Positions 27,885 through 36,734 of a DNA stretch of 64,000 nt are shown one piece after another (position 1 is the first letter of the stretch; each line of letters begins with the position of its first letter). This stretch comes from Planctomycetales bacterium. GTDB taxonomy: Bacteria > Planctomycetota > Planctomycetia > Pirellulales > Pirellulaceae. The notes under the pieces are model-generated. The model did not search any database. It was not told the origin of the DNA and saw nothing but the letters and a program-made list of their open reading frames with translations. Position numbers and translations under genes: made by a program. The DNA lies in contig JAGQOY010000003.1 in assembly GCA_020427005.1 (NCBI GenBank), positions 1 to 64,000 on the forward strand. The letters run 5' to 3'.

Positions 27885-29270
27885 ATGTCCCCGACAAATC
27901 GGCGAACAACATTAGCCGTCATTGGTAAATTTGCATCCAAGTTGCATGTCGCAGCCGCGATCAATTGCTGGTACTCAATCAAGTCCCAGTTAGTATTACT
28001 GCACACTCATGGTGCGCACCGAAACCGTCCATCTCCGAATAGCGCCATACCATCGTATCTAGCCCTAATCCTGTGTACCCTTTGTGCAACATTTCAGTGC
28101 ACGGGGTGCGCTTGGATTTCCCCCAAGGATTCTGCGTTCACTGCTTATGAAAAAGCACGTGAAGAGATTAACTCTCCGACAGACCTCGAGGACTATCGCC
28201 CAGAGGGAGTCAGTGCGGAAAAAAAGGGGCTGACCAACGATTTCTTGCAGCGTATGGGATGGAGGTCCACTCGCCGAAAAGATATGGAACTTGCGCAGAA
28301 CCTGTTCGCTGCCGGGGAAGCAAAGTTCAATGAAGCTAAATCTACTGACGGAAAGTCACGCCACGAGCTGTTTCAAGAGGCTGCCAAGCTATATGAGGAG
28401 TCAGCAGAAAATTGGCAGAGTTCGCATATTGAGCAAGATGCCTTAATGATGGCTGCGGAGAGCCAATTCTTCGCGGAAAACTATCATCAAGCTGAACTAC
28501 TTTATGAACAGCTTGTTAAGGAATATCCTCGGACCCCGTATTTGGATCATGTAGATTCAAGAAGATTCGAAATAGCCGATTACTGGATCAAGACCCATCA
28601 TGTCGACAATCGACCGTTTTTCATGGTTAACCTTACCGATGGCAAATACCCATGGAACGACACCGGCGGTCATGGCCGCCGCATCCTAGAGAGGCTACGT
28701 ATCGATAACCCTACCGGTCAGATCAGCGATGATGCTACGATGCGACTGGCAGTCGAACAATTGCAGGCCGAAGACTACGATGCTGCGGCTGACACGTTCG
28801 CAGAATTGCGGATGACCTATCCAGATAGCGAGCACTTATTCAATGCGGAAATGCTCGAAATTGAGAGCTTGCTGGCTTCCTATCAGGGGCCAAAATACAG
28901 TAGTGTACCGCTTACAGATGCCCAAAAACGCGTGCAACAAATTGTCAAACAGTTTCCGAGCGAATCTCGTGAAAAGCAAAAGGAATTGAACGAAGCTTAC
29001 GCTCGCATTCGCTTGTCCATGGCTGAACGGATTTGGGATGTAGCTGAATACCGTCGTCTGGGCAAGCTTTACGGCGCAGCCAAGTTTCATTACCAACGCA
29101 TATTGGATGATTACGCTGACACGCCTTATGCAGAGCAAGCACAGGTGAAAATAAGTGAGCTCAGCGATTATCCTGATCGACCAGCGCATTGGCTGGATCC
29201 ACTGGGCAAGTTATTTGGCAGTACAGACGACCGTCCGTGGCGTGAAAAGAACCCCGGCGCCTATGACTAA
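27885..29270 (+). CDS. BamD-like TPR outer-membrane lipoprotein
   Basis: The mature part has TPR-like helices (for example FQEAAKLYEESAENW and AELLYEQLVKEYPRTPYLD at about 160-225) and further repeats near the C-terminus (FHYQRILDDYADTPYAEQA), as in BamD/YfiO/ComL. A hydrophobic stretch (SYLALILCTLCATFQC) ends in CTGC, a possible lipobox with the Cys near residue 75. That leaves an overlong leader from this ATG, so the true start may be further in; the ATG was chosen because it follows the recO stop by five bases. At about 390 mature residues it is longer than E. coli BamD. BamD assists insertion of beta-barrels into the outer membrane; the next gene resembles LptE, which fits an envelope role. 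Confidence 0.78.
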   Translation: MSPTNRRTTLAVIGKFASKLHVAAAINCWYSIKSQLVLLHTHGAHRNRPSPNSAIPSYLALILCTLCATFQCTGCAWISPKDSAFTAYEKAREEINSPTDLEDYRPEGVSAEKKGLTNDFLQRMGWRSTRRKDMELAQNLFAAGEAKFNEAKSTDGKSRHELFQEAAKLYEESAENWQSSHIEQDALMMAAESQFFAENYHQAELLYEQLVKEYPRTPYLDHVDSRRFEIADYWIKTHHVDNRPFFMVNLTDGKYPWNDTGGHGRRILERLRIDNPTGQISDDATMRLAVEQLQAEDYDAAADTFAELRMTYPDSEHLFNAEMLEIESLLASYQGPKYSSVPLTDAQKRVQQIVKQFPSESREKQKELNEAYARIRLSMAERIWDVAEYRRLGKLYGAAKFHYQRILDDYADTPYAEQAQVKISELSDYPDRPAHWLDPLGKLFGSTDDRPWREKNPGAYD

Positions 29271-29434
29271 CTGTGAAACTCATTCACGGGAATTGAACGT
29301 TCATGCACAGTAGGACGACCTATTTAATACTTCTCGCTGAACGCCGACAAGTCCAATATACAGCTCTCCGTCCCTATGAAAGTAGCATCGCTCAGAGGCT
29401 ACAATCCGAAGGAAGTTTTGAATCGTCTGCGCGG

Positions 29435-29980
29435 ATGAGAACACGTTACCACTGTCCGCTCACCTATTGCCTGTGGATGACGGCAATCTCGACTGTTATG
29501 CTGGCAGGTTGTGCAGGTTATCAGGTGGGTACCGCCAGTTTGTTTAATCCCAACATTCGTACAATCTATGTCCCAATCGTTCGCAACGATTCTTGGCGGC
29601 ACGAATTGGGAGTGCAGTTGACGGAAGCAATTCAAAAAACAATTGAATTGCGAACTCCCTATAAGGTAGTTGCCTCTCCGGCCGCCGATAGCACGCTCAA
29701 CTGCCGAGTTAATTCGCAGATGAAACGTGTGATCACGGAGACTCGGACCGATGAACCACGAGCCCTCCATAACATGATTGCCATTGAATTGACTTGGACC
29801 GATCGGCAAGGCAATTTGCTGATGGAAAACCGTCCAGTTCCCATTGGTGAATTAGCCTACTTTTTCGGCCAGAATACGACGTTTGTACCAGAGTCTGGTC
29901 AAAGTTATGCTACCAGCCAACAGCGGGCGGTCGAACGATTGGCCAATCAAATCGTGGATCAAATGGAATCCAGATGGTAG
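29435..29980 (+). CDS. LptE-like LPS-assembly lipoprotein
   Basis: From the ATG at 29435 the protein has a textbook lipoprotein signal: a basic start, a hydrophobic core and VMLAGC with the lipid-modified Cys at residue 26. The following GYQVGTASLFNPNIRTIYVPIVRNDSWRHELG segment is the LptE opening: a beta strand giving way to the region where LptE plugs LptD. The mature domain is about 155 residues, as expected. An ATG 44 codons upstream (29303) would bury the signal and is less likely. LptE delivers lipopolysaccharide to the cell surface with LptD, consistent with the nearby lpxA and lpxC. It is convergent with the SGNH hydrolase gene. Confidence 0.82.
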   Translation: MRTRYHCPLTYCLWMTAISTVMLAGCAGYQVGTASLFNPNIRTIYVPIVRNDSWRHELGVQLTEAIQKTIELRTPYKVVASPAADSTLNCRVNSQMKRVITETRTDEPRALHNMIAIELTWTDRQGNLLMENRPVPIGELAYFFGQNTTFVPESGQSYATSQQRAVERLANQIVDQMESRW

Positions 29981-30060
29981 ACACAAAGCCAAGGAACACG
30001 ATGGAAACTCCGAAGTTTTTTTTCCGCAGTTCCTAAGGATTTTTCAACTCTGAATTGCAT

Positions 30061-31632
30061 TTAGGGGATTAAAGAGTTTTCTTCTGCAACCTTTTTTGCT
30101 CGCCCCTGAGTCCATAGGCGCAATCCAATGAGTCGTTGCTGACCTCTCTGAAAATATGCTTCGCTGAGTTGCAGTAAGTATTCATCGTAAACACGCGTCA
30201 ACCCATTTTGCCAATTCGGTTGTGACGGCAGTATCCAGCCAGCCTCAATCACCAAGTTTGCCAGTTCACGACCTAGGGCTTGGTGTCCCTCGATATGCGG
30301 ATGAATATGATCAATCAACTGCCGATCACTGACCAAGAAAGGCGGTTCGGATTGCCTGCTGAAGAATGCTTCGCAGTCGAAGATAGGTACCGAAAAATGA
30401 CTCGCTATTTCAGTTATTTTATCCAAAATCTCGGTTGGAGCTCGCAACGGACAGACATCGCAATCCCTTGCACGTGTCAACATTTCTTTGGCCCTCGGAA
30501 AGTCGCCTTGCTCAAATAACATTCGGCCACCCAAAAACAGGGCACCAGCATGCTTGTTATCGATGTGCAATGCCTCGTTAACTTCCAACATGGCCTGCTC
30601 AGAATTCCCTGCTCGCCGCGCAGTTTGTGCTGCCTGCCAGTGAACCTCAAACTCGGCAAGTCGCTCTGCCGATAAATTCTGGTCCAATTCGAATTTCATG
30701 GGCGGACAGTCCAAAAGATTCGAAACCGGGCGCATAAGTACAAGAGGCGTCTTGGTCTGTCGGCAGGCATTTATCATTTGCTGCAAATTCCAACCAAAAT
30801 GGACAACCACTCCTGGTCGCCAAGCCTCCATTTCACTTCGCCGGTACTGCTCTAATCCCCCACTGTAATCTAATAATGCGTCAACTTCCTTGGACATGAC
30901 GGCGCGTGGCGGCGTGGCTCGCTCTGCTCGAAAGCCTGCCATCGAATCGACGAGCTGCACCATGTGCAGCCTTGCCACCGAACGAAGGGACCTACTCCAA
31001 AGTGAATCAGATTGGTGGACGTCCGCGTAAGTCCGTTTTTCTAGGAATTCATTGTGTCCGGTATATACAACCACCAAGTCAGGCTCATATTGCAGTATTT
31101 CCCGAAGAATTGCCAAGACTCGGTAACTGGCGTAGGACAATCCTCCACAGTTAATCACCTCTACGCGCCGATCAGGCACTGCCGTTTGGAGGCCTAACTC
31201 GAGCCATTTTGGGAATGAACTTTCGGTACTGTACGGTTCTCCCTGCGTTGTCGAACCACCAAGTGCAAAGATTCGAAACGTTTTTGGATCCTTTGTTTTC
31301 GCAAAGCTAGCAGGTCGAAATAGATTTAGCCGTGATTTACCAATCGACATCACGTGTCCAGTGTCGTCTGCGACAAACAGTGGCTCAAGAGCGTGCAAAT
31401 CAACGTAGGGATCGATGGGAGGTGGAACTCGCGGCAAATCCAACGCCATCAGAATTAACTCAAACAATACAAGCGGAAATATCCCTACAAGTATTGCGAT
31501 GATTCGAAAAACCCACCATCGGTAGCGGTTGCGGGTTTTATGATTTGCGTGTTGGTTGAGCACAATGGATGTTTGAGCTCCAATAGATGGAGATCTCCTT
31601 TCGAGATAATTATAGTTTGTCTGAAGTTGCAT
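30061..31632 (-). CDS. Membrane-anchored SGNH/GDSL hydrolase with embedded TPR region
   Basis: One membrane segment near the N-terminus (about 41-64) is followed by an SGNH hydrolase domain: the Ser block FALGGSTTQGEP (Ser127), Gly block (NCGGLSYASYR at 161-171), Asn block (YTGHNEF, Asn194) and the C-terminal Asp441/His444 block (LIDHIHPHIEG). Between the Asn and His blocks (about 315-400) lies a TPR-like helical insertion (AQTARRAGNSEQAMLEVNEA, then GDFPRAKEMLTRARDC). The catalytic part should face the periplasm. SGNH enzymes de-acylate or acylate glycans and lipids; the substrate is unknown. The gene is divergent from the epimerase, with only 23 bases between the starts; a GTG 22 codons in is an alternative start. 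Confidence 0.85.
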   Translation of the reverse strand: MQLQTNYNYLERRSPSIGAQTSIVLNQHANHKTRNRYRWWVFRIIAILVGIFPLVLFELILMALDLPRVPPPIDPYVDLHALEPLFVADDTGHVMSIGKSRLNLFRPASFAKTKDPKTFRIFALGGSTTQGEPYSTESSFPKWLELGLQTAVPDRRVEVINCGGLSYASYRVLAILREILQYEPDLVVVYTGHNEFLEKRTYADVHQSDSLWSRSLRSVARLHMVQLVDSMAGFRAERATPPRAVMSKEVDALLDYSGGLEQYRRSEMEAWRPGVVVHFGWNLQQMINACRQTKTPLVLMRPVSNLLDCPPMKFELDQNLSAERLAEFEVHWQAAQTARRAGNSEQAMLEVNEALHIDNKHAGALFLGGRMLFEQGDFPRAKEMLTRARDCDVCPLRAPTEILDKITEIASHFSVPIFDCEAFFSRQSEPPFLVSDRQLIDHIHPHIEGHQALGRELANLVIEAGWILPSQPNWQNGLTRVYDEYLLQLSEAYFQRGQQRLIGLRLWTQGRAKKVAEENSLIP

Positions 31633-31655
31633 GTCGCGCTGGGAGTTTATTCCTT

Positions 31656-32720
31656 ATGAAGGTATTGGTCACTGGTTCTAGCGGCTTAATTGGTTCGGCC
31701 GCGGTCAGGCATTGGGATGCCTTGGGCGCCGATGTGTATGGTATTGACAATAACATGCGTCAAACTTTCTTCGGACCGCAAGGAAGTACGCGTTGGAATC
31801 AGCAACGACTGCAGGCAGAGACCCAGAGATTTACTCACGTCGAGATGGACATTTGCAATCGAGAAGCCATAACGCAACTTTTTGCACAACACAAATTTGA
31901 CTTGATCATTCACTGTGCTGCTCAACCAAGTCATGATAAAGCCAAAGATATTCCTTTGCTCGACTTCGACGTAAATGCTGGTGGTACCATCAATTTACTC
32001 GAAGCTACGCGACAGCATGCGCCCGAAGCAGTATTCTGCCACATGAGCACAAATAAAGTCTACGGAGATGCACCCAACGAATTGCCATTGGTCGAACTAG
32101 AGACTCGTTGGGAATATGCCCGACAAGAAGACTTTCATGGAATTGATGAAACCTGTCGCATCGATCGCACAACACATTCTTTGTTTGGTGCTTCCAAATG
32201 TGCAGCAGATGTGATTGCTCAAGAGTACGGTCGCTACTTTGGCATGAAAGTTGGTGTATTTCGAGGAGGGTGTTTGACTGGTGCCAGTCATTCTGGAGTC
32301 GAACTACATGGTTTCTTGTCATACCTCGTGCACGTAGCTGTGCAAGACAAGCCGTATACCATATTCGGATACAAAGGGAAGCAGGTTCGTGATCAAATCG
32401 AAAGTAGCGATGTCATACTTGCTTTTGAGCAGTTTGCATCCAAGCCACGTCCAGGCGAAGTTTACAATCTGGGTGGAGGTCGCGAAAATTCTGCCTCCAT
32501 GCTCGAGTGCATTCAATTGATCGAACAAATTAGCCCCTACAGAGTTCGGCATACCTATACCGAAACCAATCGTATCGGTGATCATGTCTGCTATATCAGT
32601 GATTTGAGGAAACTCAAGTCACACTTTCCTGACTGGTCAATCCGCATGAGCCTGCCCGACATTTTGGGTAAGATGATTGAAATGGAGGAACATAAATTGC
32701 AACATAGCAAGATTGGCTAA
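31656..32720 (+). CDS. NAD-dependent epimerase, CDP-paratose 2-epimerase-like
   Basis: A short-chain dehydrogenase fold opens with the GxxGxxG motif (VTGSSGLIGS at 5-14). The segment HCAAQPSHD (about 86-94), the STNKVYGD strand and the C-terminal NLGGGRENSASMLE region match the CDP-tyvelose/paratose 2-epimerase group. The usual YxxxK appears as SLFGASK, with Phe177 where the catalytic Tyr is expected and Lys181 retained. This may be characteristic of the subfamily rather than damage. The ATG at 31656 was chosen for its position before the Rossmann motif and a GGGAG eleven bases upstream. It probably makes a surface sugar nucleotide; the product is unknown. Confidence 0.85.
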   Translation: MKVLVTGSSGLIGSAAVRHWDALGADVYGIDNNMRQTFFGPQGSTRWNQQRLQAETQRFTHVEMDICNREAITQLFAQHKFDLIIHCAAQPSHDKAKDIPLLDFDVNAGGTINLLEATRQHAPEAVFCHMSTNKVYGDAPNELPLVELETRWEYARQEDFHGIDETCRIDRTTHSLFGASKCAADVIAQEYGRYFGMKVGVFRGGCLTGASHSGVELHGFLSYLVHVAVQDKPYTIFGYKGKQVRDQIESSDVILAFEQFASKPRPGEVYNLGGGRENSASMLECIQLIEQISPYRVRHTYTETNRIGDHVCYISDLRKLKSHFPDWSIRMSLPDILGKMIEMEEHKLQHSKIG

Positions 32721-32829
32721 ACCAAAAATCTAGGCCACGTTATTACATCCAACTTCAACGTTGGTTTGGTTTTGATTATCAAGGGTATGAAATTAAAATC
32801 TGCTCCGCAAACGACATCTATTTCTTCGC

Positions 32830-33627
32830 TTATTCTGTTTGCCAATTCGGATCTCGTTGAAAAAACATAAGATGTTGCCAAGGCAATTCGTCGAATTCGC
32901 GAGCCAGCTTGAATCCATTAGCCCGATACTCTCTAAGAATCTGGCGCTTGCTCATTTTATGAAGCGGCTTGATGGGAACTCTTGGATCCTCTTCACGATA
33001 TTCCAGCAAGGCCACGACACCAGTGTCTTTCAGTGCTCGGCGCATCTTGGAGAGCATCTGCTCTGGATGAGAGAACTCATGGTAGACATCAACTAACAAA
33101 ATGAGATCCAAGCTGCCACCAGGCAACCTAGGATCAACTAGTGTGCCTTCGATAGCATCAATATTGGTAATGTTGGATTCTTCGCAGCGGAGTTGTAGCA
33201 AGTGCAGCATTTCAGGTTGAATGTCAACCGCGAGGACTCGTCCATTATCGCCGACCATGCGAGACATCATCAATGACCAGTAGCCATTGCCACATCCCAA
33301 GTCGCAAACTCGCATACCTGGCTCTAACTGCAATTGTCTCAGAGCCAAGCTCGATTTTTCTTCGAGTTCACGATCGTCTCGAATTAGCCATGGAGCGCCA
33401 TGAAATGACATGGTTTGAGCAATCTGGCGCCCCATGTACTCAGTGAGGGCAGGCGGGATGCTGTTTGACGCATCCGCCTGCCCTGTGGATGGTTCCGCCG
33501 TAGCATCCTGCCCATATGCGGTTGAGGACAAGTGACTGTCATACCCCATGAACAGGAACCACAGGATCGATAGTCGCAATAAAATAGGTTGCGCGTGGCC
33601 CAAGAATAGTTGTCTGACTGAGGACAT
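32830..33627 (-). CDS. Exported class I SAM-dependent methyltransferase
   Basis: The domain at about 60-250 has methyltransferase motif I (VCDLGCGNGYW, about 107-117), an acidic end of strand two (VLAVDIQPEMLH) and motif LILLVDVYHEFSHPE. The odd feature is the N-terminus: a basic, hydrophobic signal-peptide-like segment (about 12-28) with a plausible cleavage site (AYGQ, residue 39/40), then an acidic linker. That places the enzyme outside the cytoplasm, where S-adenosylmethionine is not expected. It follows the exported glutathione peroxidase gene by about 40 bases. Some planctomycetes appear to carry similar exported methyltransferases (recollection, unverified). Role unknown. Confidence 0.85.
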   Translation of the reverse strand: MSSVRQLFLGHAQPILLRLSILWFLFMGYDSHLSSTAYGQDATAEPSTGQADASNSIPPALTEYMGRQIAQTMSFHGAPWLIRDDRELEEKSSLALRQLQLEPGMRVCDLGCGNGYWSLMMSRMVGDNGRVLAVDIQPEMLHLLQLRCEESNITNIDAIEGTLVDPRLPGGSLDLILLVDVYHEFSHPEQMLSKMRRALKDTGVVALLEYREEDPRVPIKPLHKMSKRQILREYRANGFKLAREFDELPWQHLMFFQRDPNWQTE

Positions 33628-33667
33628 TATTTCACCAAACTTCTAAGAACAAAAGAAGTGTTTCCGG

Positions 33668-34249
33668 TCACTCAGATCTTTTGGCTAGAGCACCCTCAAT
33701 AGCAGCCACCAAATCAGCGTCATTGGGTTTTGTCCGAGGACTAAACCTAGCAATGACATTACCTTGGCGATCGATTAGAAATTTCTCAAAGTTCCAAGTA
33801 ATGTCTCCCGTTCCGGCGGGTTTGAGGTTCAAGGATGTTAGGTACTTGTACAAGTCACAGGCTTCGCGGCCATTGACATCGATTTTCTCAAACATGTCGA
33901 ATTTGACGCCATACTTGGTGGTGCAGAATTCAGAAATATCTTTGCTGGAACCAGGCTCTTGCGTACCAAACTGATTGCAAGGAAAGCCTACGACTGCCAA
34001 ACCCTTTGACTGATACTTCTCGTGAAGGGCTTGCAAGCCTTCGTACTGCGGCGTCAATCCACATTTACTTGCAGTGTTGACAACTAAGATCACTTTACCC
34101 TTGTATTTGTTGAAGTCAACCTTCTCGCCAGCCAAGGAGGTCATCGATAATTGCAGAAACTTTGATTCGGCCTGTTCTTTTTCCGCCGCCAAGGTAAAGG
34201 CTCCTAGCATCAATCCTAGACACGCTGTCAAACATAGTATGCGCAACAT
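33668..34249 (-). CDS. Exported glutathione-peroxidase-family protein
   Basis: A signal peptide (residues 1 to about 21, TLAA) precedes a thioredoxin-fold peroxidase domain. The peroxidatic Cys63 sits in NTASKCGLTPQYEGL; the supporting residues Gln93 (FPCNQFG) and Trp152/Asn153 (ITWNFEKFLID) are present. It has Cys rather than selenocysteine, so it likely uses thioredoxin-like donors and reduces peroxides in the periplasm. The Shine-Dalgarno GAGGAGA supports the ATG. It is the first gene of a two-gene unit with the exported methyltransferase. Confidence 0.93.
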   Translation of the reverse strand: MLRILCLTACLGLMLGAFTLAAEKEQAESKFLQLSMTSLAGEKVDFNKYKGKVILVVNTASKCGLTPQYEGLQALHEKYQSKGLAVVGFPCNQFGTQEPGSSKDISEFCTTKYGVKFDMFEKIDVNGREACDLYKYLTSLNLKPAGTGDITWNFEKFLIDRQGNVIARFSPRTKPNDADLVAAIEGALAKRSE

Positions 34250-34395
34250 AACTCTCTCCTCGATTGGTAGATATTAAAATGACGCTGGACCGTCAAAAGA
34301 AAGTGATACCCGACTAAAAATGGGTTCTCATGCCAGTCTCATTGTAGCAATCCCTGGCAATAGCCGCAGACCGCGAAGAGAAAATGAGTGTCTAT

Positions 34396-36717
34396 CTAGG
34401 GTAGCTGCCAGCGTTTTCGGAGAATCCATTCACAACAAAGCGTGAAGCAAAAGGCCGCCATGTACAGCCATGAATCCCAAGCCGAATCTCCCAAACGACG
34501 TTTCTCAATTGTTTTCACAGTTGTCGCCTCTTGACGTTCGCGAAACCACTGTAGGGCCTTTCCGACTTCTTCGGGCAGGATTACTTTCCCACCTGCAGCT
34601 GCATTGGCCGCCGCCATGTTTTCTAGCATTTGCCAATCCGCTGCTGGCTGCTGCAATTCTCGCGATTCGTCGGACACAATAAACGCCACGTCAGTCTGAT
34701 ACTCGGTTCCATCTTGACCGCTGGCGGCCAAGGCAACGCGATACAATCCGGGTGAATCAAGCCCGGTAACTCGTAGTACGGAAGAATTGTCTCCCGTTGA
34801 AGTTGGCGTTAGATTTTGTAGCCATTTACCATCTCGGCTTAGTTCGATCTTCAGATTGGTCGGAACCGTTTTTTTGTCACTGCCTCCAAACCATTCCAAG
34901 GCAATAGTCGGTGAATCGTCAATCGAAAGTCGACGTCCCTCCATAGATAATCGAAAGCCTTCTTTCAGCGTGTCCCGACGCAACAGCCATAACATGGCTT
35001 GCCGCCAAAACTGATGATGTTGAATCTTATGGCCATCCATGCACCAGCGCCAAGTTGAATCCCCGGCAAATGCCAGCACCAACCCGCGTCCATACTGTCC
35101 CGTAACAAGCAGGGGTTCGTTATTGGGTCCCGACATCAACACGGAAACACCTGGCAGTTGCTTGGGTTTGCCCAAACGATTTGCGCCCTGCAATGGTCTT
35201 AGTGAGCTCCACAGGGCTGTATTTTCCGGTTCATTTGCCAATTGCGTAATCGGGTGAAATAGAGGGGCAATGCGAATTGGGAGTTCACTATTGATGTGAA
35301 GAAATGGATCGATTGCCTGTCCAAATCGTTGATGCTGCGGCAAGGCCATGTCAATCGGGAAGGCTGGAGCGAGAGGGCTCTTGTTATATCCGCCGGCATC
35401 GAAGCTGTGATATCCTCCCAGCAGGAGAAGCCCAGCGCCATCATTCACATGACTGAGGATGGCTCGGGCTGAATTATTCGAAATAGCGCTAGCATCCAAA
35501 TCACCTAGCACAACTGCATCGTATTGCGAAAGGTCGAAGGCCCTACTCAAATCCGCCGGCCATTGTTTCAAATATCGCTGCTGAATCCAACGAAAATCTA
35601 CTTCGAACTCTACCGCATCGTCAAATGCTCGTTTTAGAAACTTTTGTTCTGACCGTGGTTCCCCCTCCAAGTAGAGAATTTTGACACCGTCCTCGCGGAC
35701 TGTCACAAAACTAAGTGCTGTGTTATTACTCTCGATCTGTTCCAATGCGTCAGTCTCTAATTTTGCCTCAAGGAGGTAATCCCCTGCTTCTGGAGCTTCT
35801 ATTTTGAGCTCAATGGGAATGGACTCGCTCGGTCGAGCTGCCAGTATTTCTCTCGATGCTAGTACCTGATCTGGCTTGCCGCTGGCCCGCAAGGTCAACG
35901 TAAGTCGCATACTTTGGTTTTGCATGCCGTGCGCCCCTACGACGATCGGAACGCGTAGATCTTTTTTTACAAACGCTACAAAGTCGTCACGCATACTTTC
36001 AATGGCGACATCTCGAAACTGGCTTCGCTCGCCACGCGGTCCAACTCCGACAACTATTAGCGGTTCGTTCAGCTGCGACATCTGCCGAGACACGACGACC
36101 GGGTTGGGTTCTGCGGGTACAACGGTTTGCGTTCCGTCAGTTATCAAGATTACGCCGCGTAACGGCGGATCCAATTGGTCTTTGGCCACGTCCGCGAGGG
36201 CTTTGCCTAAATCCGTTAAGCGACCGTGGGGTGAATCAGATAGGACTGTTGACAAATGCGGAAGATCCGAAGCTGTCGGTGCATGGAGGTTTCGATCGAA
36301 GAAATATGGGACCAGTCGATTATTCCCAAGTTCCAAGTTGGTGGCTGACACTAGGGCGTTCCAAATATCGATCTGAACATCCCATCGGCTTTTGTTAGGG
36401 CTCTCGCTGGGCAAGCTCATGCTTAATGAGGTATCCAGCAAAACGGCGATTGCCCCTGGATTGGAGTGCTCCGAGTGATGCACGATACCAGGCCGTAACC
36501 ATCCCAAAACCAAAACTGTGGCAGCAATTGCTCGAAGCCATAAAAGTGTAGTTTTTCCACGCCAAGAAAGTTCTTGCGTAGAAAGGATCAACCACAGACT
36601 TGCTACCATTAAGATAGCCAGCGGCAAGACCGCTAACCATCCAAAGACAGGCTCTACGCTTATTTGCGAGAACGTGTACCAGGGGGCTGTTATCGACTGC
36701 CAAACCATATGGAGCAT
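34396..36717 (-). CDS. Membrane protein with VWA domain and glutamine-amidotransferase-like fold
   Basis: Two N-terminal membrane segments (about 27-46 and 58-74) are followed by a VWA domain (about 88-250) with a complete metal site DTSLSMS (Asp95, Ser97, Ser99). A beta-rich middle follows, then a segment with AILSHVNDGAGLLLLGGYHSF typical of the class-I glutamine-amidotransferase-like fold. A C-terminal helix (SWLYMAAFCFTLCCEWIL) spans the membrane. I chose the ATG at 36717; a TTG at 36738 would overlap the upstream stop. It is the last gene of the MoxR-DUF58-BatA-like cluster. Such proteins are thought to work with MoxR ATPases as membrane chaperones; this is family inference. Confidence 0.82.
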   Translation of the reverse strand: MLHMVWQSITAPWYTFSQISVEPVFGWLAVLPLAILMVASLWLILSTQELSWRGKTTLLWLRAIAATVLVLGWLRPGIVHHSEHSNPGAIAVLLDTSLSMSLPSESPNKSRWDVQIDIWNALVSATNLELGNNRLVPYFFDRNLHAPTASDLPHLSTVLSDSPHGRLTDLGKALADVAKDQLDPPLRGVILITDGTQTVVPAEPNPVVVSRQMSQLNEPLIVVGVGPRGERSQFRDVAIESMRDDFVAFVKKDLRVPIVVGAHGMQNQSMRLTLTLRASGKPDQVLASREILAARPSESIPIELKIEAPEAGDYLLEAKLETDALEQIESNNTALSFVTVREDGVKILYLEGEPRSEQKFLKRAFDDAVEFEVDFRWIQQRYLKQWPADLSRAFDLSQYDAVVLGDLDASAISNNSARAILSHVNDGAGLLLLGGYHSFDAGGYNKSPLAPAFPIDMALPQHQRFGQAIDPFLHINSELPIRIAPLFHPITQLANEPENTALWSSLRPLQGANRLGKPKQLPGVSVLMSGPNNEPLLVTGQYGRGLVLAFAGDSTWRWCMDGHKIQHHQFWRQAMLWLLRRDTLKEGFRLSMEGRRLSIDDSPTIALEWFGGSDKKTVPTNLKIELSRDGKWLQNLTPTSTGDNSSVLRVTGLDSPGLYRVALAASGQDGTEYQTDVAFIVSDESRELQQPAADWQMLENMAAANAAAGGKVILPEEVGKALQWFRERQEATTVKTIEKRRLGDSAWDSWLYMAAFCFTLCCEWILRKRWQLP

Positions 36718-36734
36718 CGAGTGTTTCTGGAGGA

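Noticed and set aside
32749..32764. Hairpin terminator between the epimerase and methyltransferase genes
   Set aside because: Only a five-base-pair stem; too weak to call although a T-rich stretch follows.
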